NCBI RefSeq assembly: GCF_033546935.1
Contig: NZ_CP137854.1
Location: 3,782,001 to 3,846,000 of the forward strand
From: Xylophilus sp. GOD-11R
GTDB taxonomy: Bacteria > Pseudomonadota > Gammaproteobacteria > Burkholderiales > Burkholderiaceae_C
Reading direction: 5' to 3'
DNA: 64,000 bases
Positions 56,211 to 64,000 of the stretch are shown here, one piece after another. The number at the start of each line of letters is the position of its first letter. Positions within the stretch are counted from its first letter, which is position 1. Position numbers and translations under genes: made by a program. Under the pieces are notes generated by a model. That model worked only from the letters and a program-made list of their open reading frames with translations. It was not told the origin of the DNA and did no database searches.

Positions 56211-56244
56211 CAAAGGGCTGCAACCTTTCGATTGCAGCCCTTTG
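56211..56244 (-). terminator. Terminator after the tRNA cluster
   Basis: CAAAGGGCTGCAA, an 8-base loop and TTGCAGCCCTTTG form a perfect 13-bp stem just beyond the tRNA-Asp gene. The T-run after it on the minus strand is weak. It probably ends the tRNA transcript. Confidence 0.65.
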
Positions 56245-56260
56245 AATTCACTGAAGAATT

Positions 56261-56337
56261 TGGCGGAGCGGACGGGACTCGAACCCGCGACCCCCGGCGT
56301 GACAGGCCGGTATTCTAACCAACTGAACTACCACTCC
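56261..56337 (-). tRNA. tRNA-Asp (GTC)
   Basis: 77 nt including an encoded CCA end. On the minus strand it starts GGAGTGGTAGTTCAG, has the anticodon loop CTGTCAC (anticodon GTC) and ends with GGTTCGAGTCCC and CCGCTCCGCCA. The acceptor, D, anticodon and T arms all pair. Confidence 0.96.
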
Positions 56338-56395
56338 GCAGTGGCTGTAGCGTTCGTTCAACTGCTTAACGCAACTGAACCAAGTGCCACAAACT

Positions 56396-56471
56396 TGGCG
56401 ACCCTACGGGGATTCGAACCCCGGTACTCACCGTGAAAGGGTGATGTCCTAGGCCTCTAGACGATAGGGTC
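56396..56471 (-). tRNA. tRNA-Glu (TTC)
   Basis: 76 nt with encoded CCA. On the minus strand it starts GACCCTATCGTCTAGAGG, has the anticodon loop CTTTCAC (anticodon TTC) and ends GGTTCGAATCCCCGTAGGGTCGCCA-type with a paired acceptor stem. It lies near gltX, which encodes its synthetase. Confidence 0.96.
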
Positions 56472-56508
56472 AAAACCTTGGAACTAACCGACAACAGTCT
56501 TTAACAAG

Positions 56509-56584
<76 letters not shown>

Positions 56585-56669
56585 CACTGTTTTGCACACT
56601 TGCTAGTCACTTTGCTCGACTTGTCGTCTCGCTTTGTTTTTGCATTTGTGCTCAACTGCTGAGCCTCGA

Positions 56670-56698
56670 ATTATGTCAGCTTTTCAGCGTTTTTCCAA
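56670..56698 (-). promoter_or_regulatory. Candidate promoter of the tRNA-Ala-Glu-Asp cluster
   Basis: On the minus strand TTGGAA (56693-56698) and CATAAT (56670-56675) are separated by 17 bp, a reasonable sigma-70 pair. The -35 box overlaps the last codons of gltX. The predicted start would be about 80 bp before tRNA-Ala. Confidence 0.45.
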
Positions 56699-58069
56699 AC
56701 GCGTCAAAAATAATTTTCGATCGAGCAGTTCGATGACGGCATCGACCGACGGCGTGTGCGCCGTACCCATCACCAGAACGCGCACGGGCATCGCCAGTTG
56801 CGGCATCTTCAACCCATGGGCAGCCAGCGTTTCCTTGATTGCCGCAGCAATGGAAGACTTGCTCCAATCGGCATCTGCGAGCTTGCCGGCCAAGGTGTCG
56901 AGTGCCGGGTAGATCGCCGGCACGATGTGCTGGGCATGCTCTTCGGGCGAGGCCTGCACGTTCTCCACGAAAAAACGCTCGGCCCAATCGGCCAGGGCCA
57001 CGGTGGTGTCGCACCGATCCTTGAAGAGACCGCATATGCGGGCCAGTCGGTCGTCTGCCGACACACCGCGCTTGAGCAGTTGCTCGGCGACCAGCGCCGC
57101 CAGGCTTTCGTCGGCCATCGCCTTGAGATGCTGCGCATTGACCCAGCGAAGCTTGGCCTCGTCGAACTGCGCCGCGCTGCGGCCCAGGTGGTCGAGATCG
57201 AACCACTGCAGAAACTGCTCACGGCTGAAGATCTCGTCGTCGCCGTGGCTCCAGCCCAGGCGGGCCAGGTAGTTGACCATGGCGTCCGGCAGATAGCCTT
57301 CGTCGCGGTACGCGGTAACGGGCTTGGCGCCGTTGCGCTTGCTCATCTTCTCGCCCTGCTCGTTGAGCACGGTGGGCAGATGCGCGTAGACCGGCGGCTC
57401 GGCGCCCAGCGCGCGGAAGATGTTGATCTGGCGCGGCGTGTTGTTGATGTGGTCATCGCCGCGGATGACGTGCGTCATGCCCATGTCGATGTCGTCGACC
57501 ACCACGCAGAAGTTGTACGTAGGCGTACCGTCGGGTCGCGCGATCACCAGGTCGTCGAGCTCGGCGTTGGAAATCTCGATGCGGCCCTTCACCTTGTCGT
57601 CCCAGGCAACCGAGCCGTCCTGTGGATTCATGAACCTCAGCACCGGCTCGACGCCTGCCGGAATCGCCGGCAGCGTCTTGCCCGGCGCTGGCCGCCAAGT
57701 GCCGTCGTAACGCGGCTTTTCCTTGGCCGCCATCTGCCGCTCACGCAGGGCGTCGAGTTCGGCCACGGACATGTAGCAAGGGTAGACGTGGCCGGCGGCC
57801 TGCAGCTCGGCCAGCACCGCCTTGTAGCGCTCCATGCGCTGCATCTGATAGAACGGACCTTCGTCGTAGTCGAGTCCGAGCCACTCCATGCCTTCCAGGA
57901 TCACATCGACCGACGCCTGGGTGGAACGCTCCACGTCGGTGTCTTCCACGCGCAGGATGAAGGCCCCGCCGGTCGAGCGGGCGAAGGCCCACGGGTAGAG
58001 CGCGGATCGGATGTTGCCGAGGTGGATGAAGCCGGTGGGCGAAGGTGCGAAACGGGTACGGGTGGTCAT
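56684..58069 (-). CDS. gltX: Glutamate--tRNA ligase
   Basis: A 461-residue class I aminoacyl-tRNA synthetase of the GluRS type. The HIGH-like motif is [20 protein letters not shown] at the N-terminus, and the KMSKR motif is [20 protein letters not shown] near residue 245. [20 protein letters not shown] and [20 protein letters not shown] (ligand binding) are also present, and the C-terminal third is the helical anticodon-binding domain. It charges tRNA-Glu, whose gene lies about 200 bp downstream in the tRNA cluster. ATG at 58069 begins [18 protein letters not shown]; the frame upstream to 58270 has no match. It follows purF by 19 bp on the same strand. Confidence 0.97.
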   Translation of the reverse strand: MTTRTRFAPSPTGFIHLGNIRSALYPWAFARSTGGAFILRVEDTDVERSTQASVDVILEGMEWLGLDYDEGPFYQMQRMERYKAVLAELQAAGHVYPCYMSVAELDALRERQMAAKEKPRYDGTWRPAPGKTLPAIPAGVEPVLRFMNPQDGSVAWDDKVKGRIEISNAELDDLVIARPDGTPTYNFCVVVDDIDMGMTHVIRGDDHINNTPRQINIFRALGAEPPVYAHLPTVLNEQGEKMSKRNGAKPVTAYRDEGYLPDAMVNYLARLGWSHGDDEIFSREQFLQWFDLDHLGRSAAQFDEAKLRWVNAQHLKAMADESLAALVAEQLLKRGVSADDRLARICGLFKDRCDTTVALADWAERFFVENVQASPEEHAQHIVPAIYPALDTLAGKLADADWSKSSIAAAIKETLAAHGLKMPQLAMPVRVLVMGTAHTPSVDAVIELLDRKLFLTRLEKR

Positions 58070-58088
58070 GGAAGCGAAGCGATGAATC

Positions 58089-59600
<1,512 letters not shown>

Positions 59601-59610
59601 GGGGATTACC

Positions 59611-60096
59611 TCAGGGAAAAAATTGACCGAATGCCTGCGGCAGCACTGGCTTCACCGCCACCAGTGCTTCCCGCAACAAGGGCGCCGCCTGCGACGTGCG
59701 CCAACCGTCCTGCTCGTGCAGCGACGTCGTCTCCACCACCACCGCCACTGCCAGAAGCACCAGCAGACCGCGCACCAGGCCGAAGATGCCGCCCAGCGCC
59801 CGATCGACCGGGCCGAGCCCGATGCTGCCGACCAGCTTGCGCAACAGCGATGCCACCAGCCCGCAGCCGAATGCCACCGCGATGAAAAGAATCACGAACC
59901 CCGCCGCATACCGCGCCGTGTCCCCGGTGTCGCCCATGGGCAGCAGCCGGCCGACGTCCAGCGCGAACAACTGCGCCGCGCAGAACGCGATGACCCAGCC
60001 CAGCAGCGACAGCACCTCGAACACGAGGCCTCGCCACAACCCGATCAGCAAGGAAGCCGCCAGCAACGTGGCCAGCACCCAATCGACCGCCGTCAC
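59611..60096 (-). CDS. cvpA: CvpA family membrane protein
   Basis: A 161-residue membrane protein with four hydrophobic segments (about WVLATLLAASLLIGLWRGLV, SLLGWVIAFCAAQLFALDV, GFVILFIAVAFGCGLVASLL and GGIFGLVRGLLVLLAVAVVV). The first, MTAVDWVLATLLAASLLIG, matches the CvpA N-terminus. CvpA is needed for colicin V production in some strains and supports envelope stress tolerance, by an unclear mechanism. The gene lies between the SPOR-domain gene (12-bp gap) and purF (10-bp gap) in the conserved order, so it is called CvpA with good confidence. Confidence 0.9.
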   Translation of the reverse strand: MTAVDWVLATLLAASLLIGLWRGLVFEVLSLLGWVIAFCAAQLFALDVGRLLPMGDTGDTARYAAGFVILFIAVAFGCGLVASLLRKLVGSIGLGPVDRALGGIFGLVRGLLVLLAVAVVVETTSLHEQDGWRTSQAAPLLREALVAVKPVLPQAFGQFFP

Positions 60097-60107
60097 GCCT
60101 CAGGCCT

Positions 60108-60995
60108 TCACAAGGTAAGGATGCTGGCGGGCAAATCCAGGCCCTTTACCCGCGCAGCTGCGCGATCGGCTTCGGCCTTGTTGGCGAAAGGTCCCACCCG
60201 CACGCGGATGCGCTTGCCGTCCTTGGTGTCCACCGACTGCACATAGGTCTTCAATCCGCCACGGGTCAGCTTGGCACGAGCCTCCTGCGCCTTGGCCGCG
60301 TCGCCGAACGCGCCGACCTGCACCACGAAACGGCCGGCTTCGGCGCCGGCCGGCGGCGTCGAAGGCGCCGTAGCGACGGTCGCGGCGGCTGCCGGGGCAG
60401 CGGTCGGCTTGCCTTCGAGCAGCGCGCGGGCGCGGGCGGCATCGTCGTCGCGCGCCACGGCGGCGGGGGTGACCGGCTTGGCGGTGACCACGGGCTCACG
60501 GTGGGTTTCGGGCTTTTGTTCTGTCGTCTTCGTGGGTGGACGCAAGGGAATCGGCGTTGTTGCGGCTGGCTTCTTCTCAAACTCTGGCGCGCTGCGGGCC
60601 ACGATTTCCTCGCCTCGGTCCAGCGATTCGGCGGCGCTGGGCCGGCTCGATGCGGAAGAAGCCGCCTGCGATGCAGCAGGGGCAGGAGTGGACGAGGGAG
60701 CAGCAGCCGGTGCGGCCGGCGAAGCGGCCGGCACGGAAGGCGCGGACGCGACCGGACCCTGGCTCGGGATGGCGATCGGTATGTCGACCGGAATGGGACG
60801 CTGCTGGGTGTCGAAGAGCAGCGGAAAACCGACCACGCCCGCGACCAGCATGACGGCCGCACCGATCAGCCGGTGGCGTGCACGCCTGCGCAGCGCGTCG
60901 ACGCTTTCGGTGGACACGGCACGGCGCTGCCGGGCGCCGCGCTTGCCGTCGTCCTGCGGGGCGCGGCCGGGCCAGCGGAGATTGAATAAAGCCAT
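60108..60995 (-). CDS. SPOR domain-containing membrane protein (DedD-like)
   Basis: A 295-residue protein. A cytosolic basic N-terminus leads to one membrane segment (about residues 43-62, HRLIGAAVMLVAGVVGFPLL). A long Pro/Ala-rich periplasmic linker (about 80-210) and a C-terminal SPOR domain (about 220-295, GRFVVQVGAFGDAAKAQEAR, LTRGGLKTYVQSVDTK and RIRVRVGPFANKAEADRAAA) follow. SPOR domains bind denuded septal peptidoglycan, and DedD supports cell division in Escherichia coli. The position between folC and cvpA-purF matches dedD. ATG at 60995; folC ends 6 bp upstream on the same strand. Confidence 0.9.
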   Translation of the reverse strand: MALFNLRWPGRAPQDDGKRGARQRRAVSTESVDALRRRARHRLIGAAVMLVAGVVGFPLLFDTQQRPIPVDIPIAIPSQGPVASAPSVPAASPAAPAAAPSSTPAPAASQAASSASSRPSAAESLDRGEEIVARSAPEFEKKPAATTPIPLRPPTKTTEQKPETHREPVVTAKPVTPAAVARDDDAARARALLEGKPTAAPAAAATVATAPSTPPAGAEAGRFVVQVGAFGDAAKAQEARAKLTRGGLKTYVQSVDTKDGKRIRVRVGPFANKAEADRAAARVKGLDLPASILTL

Positions 60996-61001
60996 GGTTT
61001 C

Positions 61002-62309
61002 CTAGACGTGCTTCGCGTTCAGGCGAGGCACGCCGTTCTGCAGCACGCCACCGACGGTAAAGAACGATCCGAAGACCACGATTCTATCCGCCGGGTCCGC
61101 CGCGGCCACCGCTGCGTCCAGTGCCCGTTGGGGAGATGCATACGACACGGCCGGCACTTCGCGGCGACCACCGGCGGCCATCTGCAGCGCGTTCCACTTG
61201 GCACTCAGGTGCGCTGCAGTTTCCGCCCGGGGGGTCGGCAGGTCGCAGAAATACCAGCGATCCACCAGCTTGCCGATGCGCGCGAGCATCGGAGACAGGT
61301 CCTTGTCGGCCATGGCGCCGAACACCGCGTGGGTGACCGGATGGAACCCCATGGCGTCGAGGTTTTCAGCCAACGCGGCAATCGCATGTGGGTTGTGCGC
61401 AACATCGAGGATGAGCGTCGGCTGGCCAGGAATTATTTGGAAGCGCCCCGGAAGTTCGGCTCGCGCCAGGCCGACCCGCACGGCCTGCGCGGTGATCGGC
61501 AGGCGGTCGCGCAAGGCTTCGAACGCGGCCAGCACGCCGGCGGCGTTGACGAGCTGGTTGGCCCCACGAAGTGCAGGATAAGCCAGGCTGGCGTAGCGGC
61601 GACCGCGCCCGGCCCAGTTCCATTGCTGCCGGTCGCCGGAAACATTGAAATCGCGCCCAGACAGCCACAGGTCGGCGCCGATGCTGGTGGCGTGTTCGAT
61701 CACGCTCGCCGGCGGCGCCGGGTCGCTCACGATCGCCGGCCGGCCGGGTCGCATCACGCCGGCTTTTTCGCGGCCGATCGCGTCGCGGGTGTTCCCCAGG
61801 AATTCAGCGTGATCGATGTCGATGCTGGTGATGATGGCGCAATCGGTGTCGATCACGTTGGTGGCGTCCAGGCGTCCGCCGAGGCCCACTTCCAGCACGA
61901 CCAGGTCAAGCCCGGATCCGGCCAGCAGCCGCAGGATGGCCAGCGTGGTGAACTCGAAATAGGTCAGCTCCACCACGTTGTCGCCACGCGTGCGCGCCTC
62001 TTCCACCGCCTCGAAATGCGGCAGAAGCCCATCGGCCGAGACGATATCGCCGCCGATGCGGCAACGTTCCTCGAAATGCACCAGGTGCGGCGACGTGTAA
62101 ACCCCGGTGCGCCATCCGGCCTGCAGGGCGATGGATTCCAGCATCGCGCAGGTGGAACCCTTGCCGTTGGTGCCGGCGACGGTGACGACGGTGCAGTCGA
62201 ACCGCAGATCCAGGCGCTGGACGAGCTCACGAACCCGGTCGAGGCCGAGGGCGATGGTTTTCGGATGCAGGCGCTCGCAGTGCGCCAGCCAGTCGGCAAG
62301 TGTTTTCAT
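61002..62309 (-). CDS. folC: Bifunctional dihydrofolate synthase / folylpolyglutamate synthase
   Basis: A 435-residue Mur-ligase-like enzyme that adds glutamate to dihydropteroate and to tetrahydrofolates. The P-loop is VVTVAGTNGKGSTCAMLESI near residue 45. The family motifs SPHLVHFEERCRIGG, LDLVVLEVGLGGRLDATNVI, and TSIDIDHAEFLGNTRDAIGR with EKAGVMRPG are intact, and the C-terminal domain has ILDVAHNPHAIAAL (the Mur-type carboxylate motif). ATG at 62309 starts MKTLADWLAHCERLHPKTIA. It is the first gene of folC - SPOR - cvpA - purF on the minus strand, and is divergent from the ArsC/Spx-like gene with a 58-bp gap. Confidence 0.95.
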   Translation of the reverse strand: MKTLADWLAHCERLHPKTIALGLDRVRELVQRLDLRFDCTVVTVAGTNGKGSTCAMLESIALQAGWRTGVYTSPHLVHFEERCRIGGDIVSADGLLPHFEAVEEARTRGDNVVELTYFEFTTLAILRLLAGSGLDLVVLEVGLGGRLDATNVIDTDCAIITSIDIDHAEFLGNTRDAIGREKAGVMRPGRPAIVSDPAPPASVIEHATSIGADLWLSGRDFNVSGDRQQWNWAGRGRRYASLAYPALRGANQLVNAAGVLAAFEALRDRLPITAQAVRVGLARAELPGRFQIIPGQPTLILDVAHNPHAIAALAENLDAMGFHPVTHAVFGAMADKDLSPMLARIGKLVDRWYFCDLPTPRAETAAHLSAKWNALQMAAGGRREVPAVSYASPQRALDAAVAAADPADRIVVFGSFFTVGGVLQNGVPRLNAKHV

Positions 62310-62367
62310 GAAGCCCTCGATTGTCGCGTAGCGGGCCGGCCTGCGGCGGCTGAGGGAAAATCGGGCC

Positions 62368-62715
62368 ATGACGACGATTTTTGGCATTCCCAACTGCGAT
62401 ACGGTCAAGAAGGCGCGCCAGTGGCTCGCCAATCAGGGTCACGAGGCCCGATTCCACGATTTTCGCAAAGACGGACTGGAAGCCGCGCAATTCGGCCGCT
62501 GGTACGCCACGCTGGGCGACAACCTGATCAACCGGCGTGGCACCACCTGGCGCGGGCTCGGAGCAGACGTACAGGCTTCCGCCGCACAGGCCGCGGGCGC
62601 TACGGCGCTGGCGCAGGCCCATCCGGCGGTCATCAAGCGCCCGGTCGTCGAATGGCCGGACGGATCGGTCACCGTCGGTTTCGACGCGACCGAATGGTTA
62701 CAACGGCTAGGTTGA
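62368..62715 (+). CDS. ArsC/Spx-like (YffB-type) protein
   Basis: A 115-residue thioredoxin-fold protein of the ArsC/Spx/MgsR family. The N-terminus, TTIFGIPNCDTVKKARQWLA, contains a single reactive-type Cys in the CDTVKKA motif of the YffB subgroup; FHDFRKDGLEAAQFGRWYAT and the HPAVIKRPVVEWPDGSVTVG block near residue 87 are also typical. Most members of this subgroup are of unknown role; true arsenate reductases have extra Arg residues that I do not see, so I avoid calling it arsC. ATG at 62368. It shares a short divergent region with folC and is followed by a 109-bp gap. Confidence 0.87.
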   Translation: MTTIFGIPNCDTVKKARQWLANQGHEARFHDFRKDGLEAAQFGRWYATLGDNLINRRGTTWRGLGADVQASAAQAAGATALAQAHPAVIKRPVVEWPDGSVTVGFDATEWLQRLG

Positions 62716-62824
62716 CGACAAGCGCTTACAGCGTTTTACGGCGGTGGATGCACGCGGAACTTGGAGCCACTTCTAAACTCCCAACCTTGAGCGGCGCCGT
62801 CGGTGTGCCGTCGAGGAGATTCTC

Positions 62825-63574
62825 ATGAAACAAGTCCTGGCGTTTTCAGCATTCGCATTGGTCGGTGTTTCCGCGTTCGCGCAAAGCACCGCGGCACACG
62901 ACTCTCGCGAAATGGGCCGCGTGCTCTCGACCGTCCCGGTCGTGCAGCAGGTTCCCGTGACGCAGCAGGTCTGCGGCAGCCAGCAGGTGGTAAGCCAGGC
63001 GCCGAGTTCCGGCGTCGGCACCGTGCTCGGCGGCCTCGCAGGCGGCGTGGTGGGCAATGCGATCGGCCACGGCGGTGGTCGGGCGGCAGCCACCGCGCTC
63101 GGCATCGTCGGTGGCGCGATGCTCGGCAATTCCGCCGAGGGCCCGGGTCGCACTTATGTGCAAGACGTCCCCACCTGCTCGACGCAGACCACGTACGAAA
63201 ACCGCACTGTTGGCTACGACGTCACCTACGAGTACGCCGGGCGTCGATACACCACGCGCATGGCGAGCGATCCGGGCGAATACATTCCCGTGCAGGTCGG
63301 GGCGGCAGGCAACACCGCGCCACAACAGGTCTACAGCGCCAGCACCGCACCGGCCACCGTCGAGCAGGGCGTAGTCGTCAGCCCCGGCTATGCCACCACC
63401 ACGACGGTGGCGCCGGTGGTCTACACGCAGAGCTATGCGCCGGCGTATGCGCCGGTCTATGCGCCGGCGCCCTATTACGGTGGCGGATACGGTTACGGCT
63501 ATGGCGGCCCGCCGATCGGAATGTCGCTGAACCTCGGCTACACGCACTTCGGCGGCCACGGTCGCTGGCGCTGA
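62825..63574 (+). CDS. Glycine-zipper 2TM domain envelope protein
   Basis: A 249-residue exported protein. The signal peptide (MKQVLAFSAFALVGVSAFAQ) is followed by a glycine-zipper segment (about residues 63-100, GVGTVLGGLAGGVVGNAIGH and ATALGIVGGAMLGNSAEG). A conserved TCSTQTTYENRTVGYDVTYE block with RYTTRMASDPGE (about 118-155) comes next, as in Rick_17kDa-like outer-membrane antigens. The C-terminal 75 residues are Tyr/Ala/Pro/Gly-rich (for example YAPAYAPVYAPAPYYGGGYG), encoded partly by tandem TATGCGCCGG repeats near 63436-63470. The likely location is the outer membrane or periplasm. Function unknown. A GAGGAG-like ribosome-binding site precedes ATG 62825, and a strong terminator follows. 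Confidence 0.85.
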   Translation: MKQVLAFSAFALVGVSAFAQSTAAHDSREMGRVLSTVPVVQQVPVTQQVCGSQQVVSQAPSSGVGTVLGGLAGGVVGNAIGHGGGRAAATALGIVGGAMLGNSAEGPGRTYVQDVPTCSTQTTYENRTVGYDVTYEYAGRRYTTRMASDPGEYIPVQVGAAGNTAPQQVYSASTAPATVEQGVVVSPGYATTTTVAPVVYTQSYAPAYAPVYAPAPYYGGGYGYGYGGPPIGMSLNLGYTHFGGHGRWR

Positions 63575-63606
63575 GCCCGCTGGCGGGATCCGCGGATCCC
63601 GTCGCC

Positions 63607-63651
63607 GGAAAAGAAAAATGGAGCCTTGAATGGGCTCCATTTTTCTTTTCC
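63607..63651. terminator. Strong bidirectional terminator
   Basis: A perfect 19-bp stem (GGAAAAGAAAAATGGAGCC and its complement) with a 7-base loop, A-rich on one side and T-rich on the other. It separates the convergent glycine-zipper gene and anti-sigma-factor gene and can serve both. Confidence 0.9.
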
Positions 63652-63663
63652 GATCCCAACGGC

Positions 63664-64000
63664 TCAGGTATCGGTCTTGAGCAAGGCGCCCTTGAACACG
63701 ATGGGCCCGGTTGGCCCGCCGCCACGGGGCGCGCCGCCTCGCGGCTCCAGGCTGATCGCGAGCGCCGGCGATGGCGCCACTTCGGCCTCGGCCGCAGTCA
63801 GACGCGCGGTCGCTCCCTGCCCCATCACACCCAGCGAACGCGGCGCCTGCCCAGGTGGCAGCGCCCAGAGTTCGAGCGACTTGTCATCGCCGACCTGGTA
63901 GTCGCCGACCCGCTTGAGCGTCAGCACCCGTTTGGCCGGATCGAACGTGACCAGCACCGATCCGGCCTGCTTGTCGTCCTGCAGCACGGCCACGTATTCG
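63664..64000 (-). CDS. RskA-type anti-sigma factor, C-terminal part
   Basis: The frame runs off the right edge, so only about 112 C-terminal residues are visible. They match the C-terminal (periplasmic) RskA domain of anti-sigma-K-type proteins: VAVLQDDKQAGSVLVTFDPA, VLTLKRVGDYQVGDDKSLEL-WALPPGQAPRSLG, and ISLEPRGGAPRGGGPTGPIVF near the end. In this family a cytosolic zinc-binding domain holds an ECF sigma factor and the membrane-spanning protein releases it on a signal. The sigma factor gene would be expected just beyond the window. The stop is 12 bp from the strong terminator. Confidence 0.85.
   Translation of the reverse strand, partial: EYVAVLQDDKQAGSVLVTFDPAKRVLTLKRVGDYQVGDDKSLELWALPPGQAPRSLGVMGQGATARLTAAEAEVAPSPALAISLEPRGGAPRGGGPTGPIVFKGALLKTDT

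Noticed and set aside
55954..56223. 89-aa minus-strand open frame upstream of the tRNA cluster
   Set aside because: No ribosome-binding site, no motif, and it overlaps a terminator stem; I cannot support it as a gene or pseudogene.
62368..62715. Calling the ArsC/Spx-like gene arsenate reductase
   Set aside because: It is YffB-type, I do not see the arginines expected of true ArsC, and no ars genes are nearby.

Overview
The window is high-GC bacterial chromosome. Gene content points to Burkholderiales, most likely Comamonadaceae. The evidence is a ubiquinone locus ordered ubiE / Tim44-like / ubiJ / ubiB, an AspS with the residue typical of non-discriminating enzymes, a phasin gene, SpoT, GreB, and short intergenic repeats of a kind I associate with that family. 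I see no plasmid or prophage backbone. The only mobile element is one complete IS3-family copy.

Layout. 1-8.2 kb: 3' end of spoT, greB, a PAS hybrid histidine kinase, a histidine phosphatase, a small membrane protein, a DUF429 gene, folE, and a receiver-TPR protein lacking the phosphoacceptor Asp. 8.2-19.9 kb, almost all minus strand: nudB-aspS-DUF502-FmdB, a sodium/solute symporter, then ubiB-ubiJ. These are separated from Tim44-like-ubiE-DUF971-HIT by an IS3 element (1329 bp, 3-bp target duplication) and a three-copy, about 145-bp tandem repeat that carries terminator hairpins. 19.9-27.5 kb: a 1304-aa FAD/Fe-S oxidoreductase, aroC, a CBS-domain protein, a YihY-type membrane protein and a PEP-CTERM-like protein. 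27.7-29.6 kb (plus strand): DUF2069 and an FAD-linked oxidase.

29.6-36.5 kb (minus strand) is the most striking locus. A single 701-aa protein appears to join a D-glutamate cyclase (DUF4392) domain to a MurI-like glutamate racemase domain. It overlaps a LysR regulator by 4 bp, and a fused 5-oxoprolinase follows. Together they would connect L-glutamate, D-glutamate and 5-oxoproline. 36.6-46.7 kb: two MFS transporters, an orphan 532-aa protein, a LOG-family protein, rmuC, a histone-deacetylase-like hydrolase, a phasin gene with a 17-bp palindrome at its predicted start of transcription, an SDR and a small membrane protein.

47-54.2 kb: two diverged head-to-tail copies of an exported DUF1800-DUF1501 gene pair, with the same short leader element before each copy. 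54.2-56.6 kb: a ROK-type sugar kinase whose motifs are in circularly permuted order, a small secreted protein, and three tRNA genes (Ala-GGC, Glu-TTC, Asp-GTC). 56.7-62.3 kb (minus strand): gltX and the conserved folC-SPOR-cvpA-purF group. The window closes with an ArsC/Spx-like protein, a glycine-zipper envelope protein and the C-terminus of an RskA-type anti-sigma factor.

Housekeeping themes are folate (folE, nudB, folC), ubiquinone (ubiE, ubiJ, ubiB), translation (aspS, gltX, tRNAs) and purine/shikimate synthesis (purF, aroC). I found no CRISPR array, rRNA or recognisable defence island. All functional calls rest on reading motifs by eye; no database search was run.
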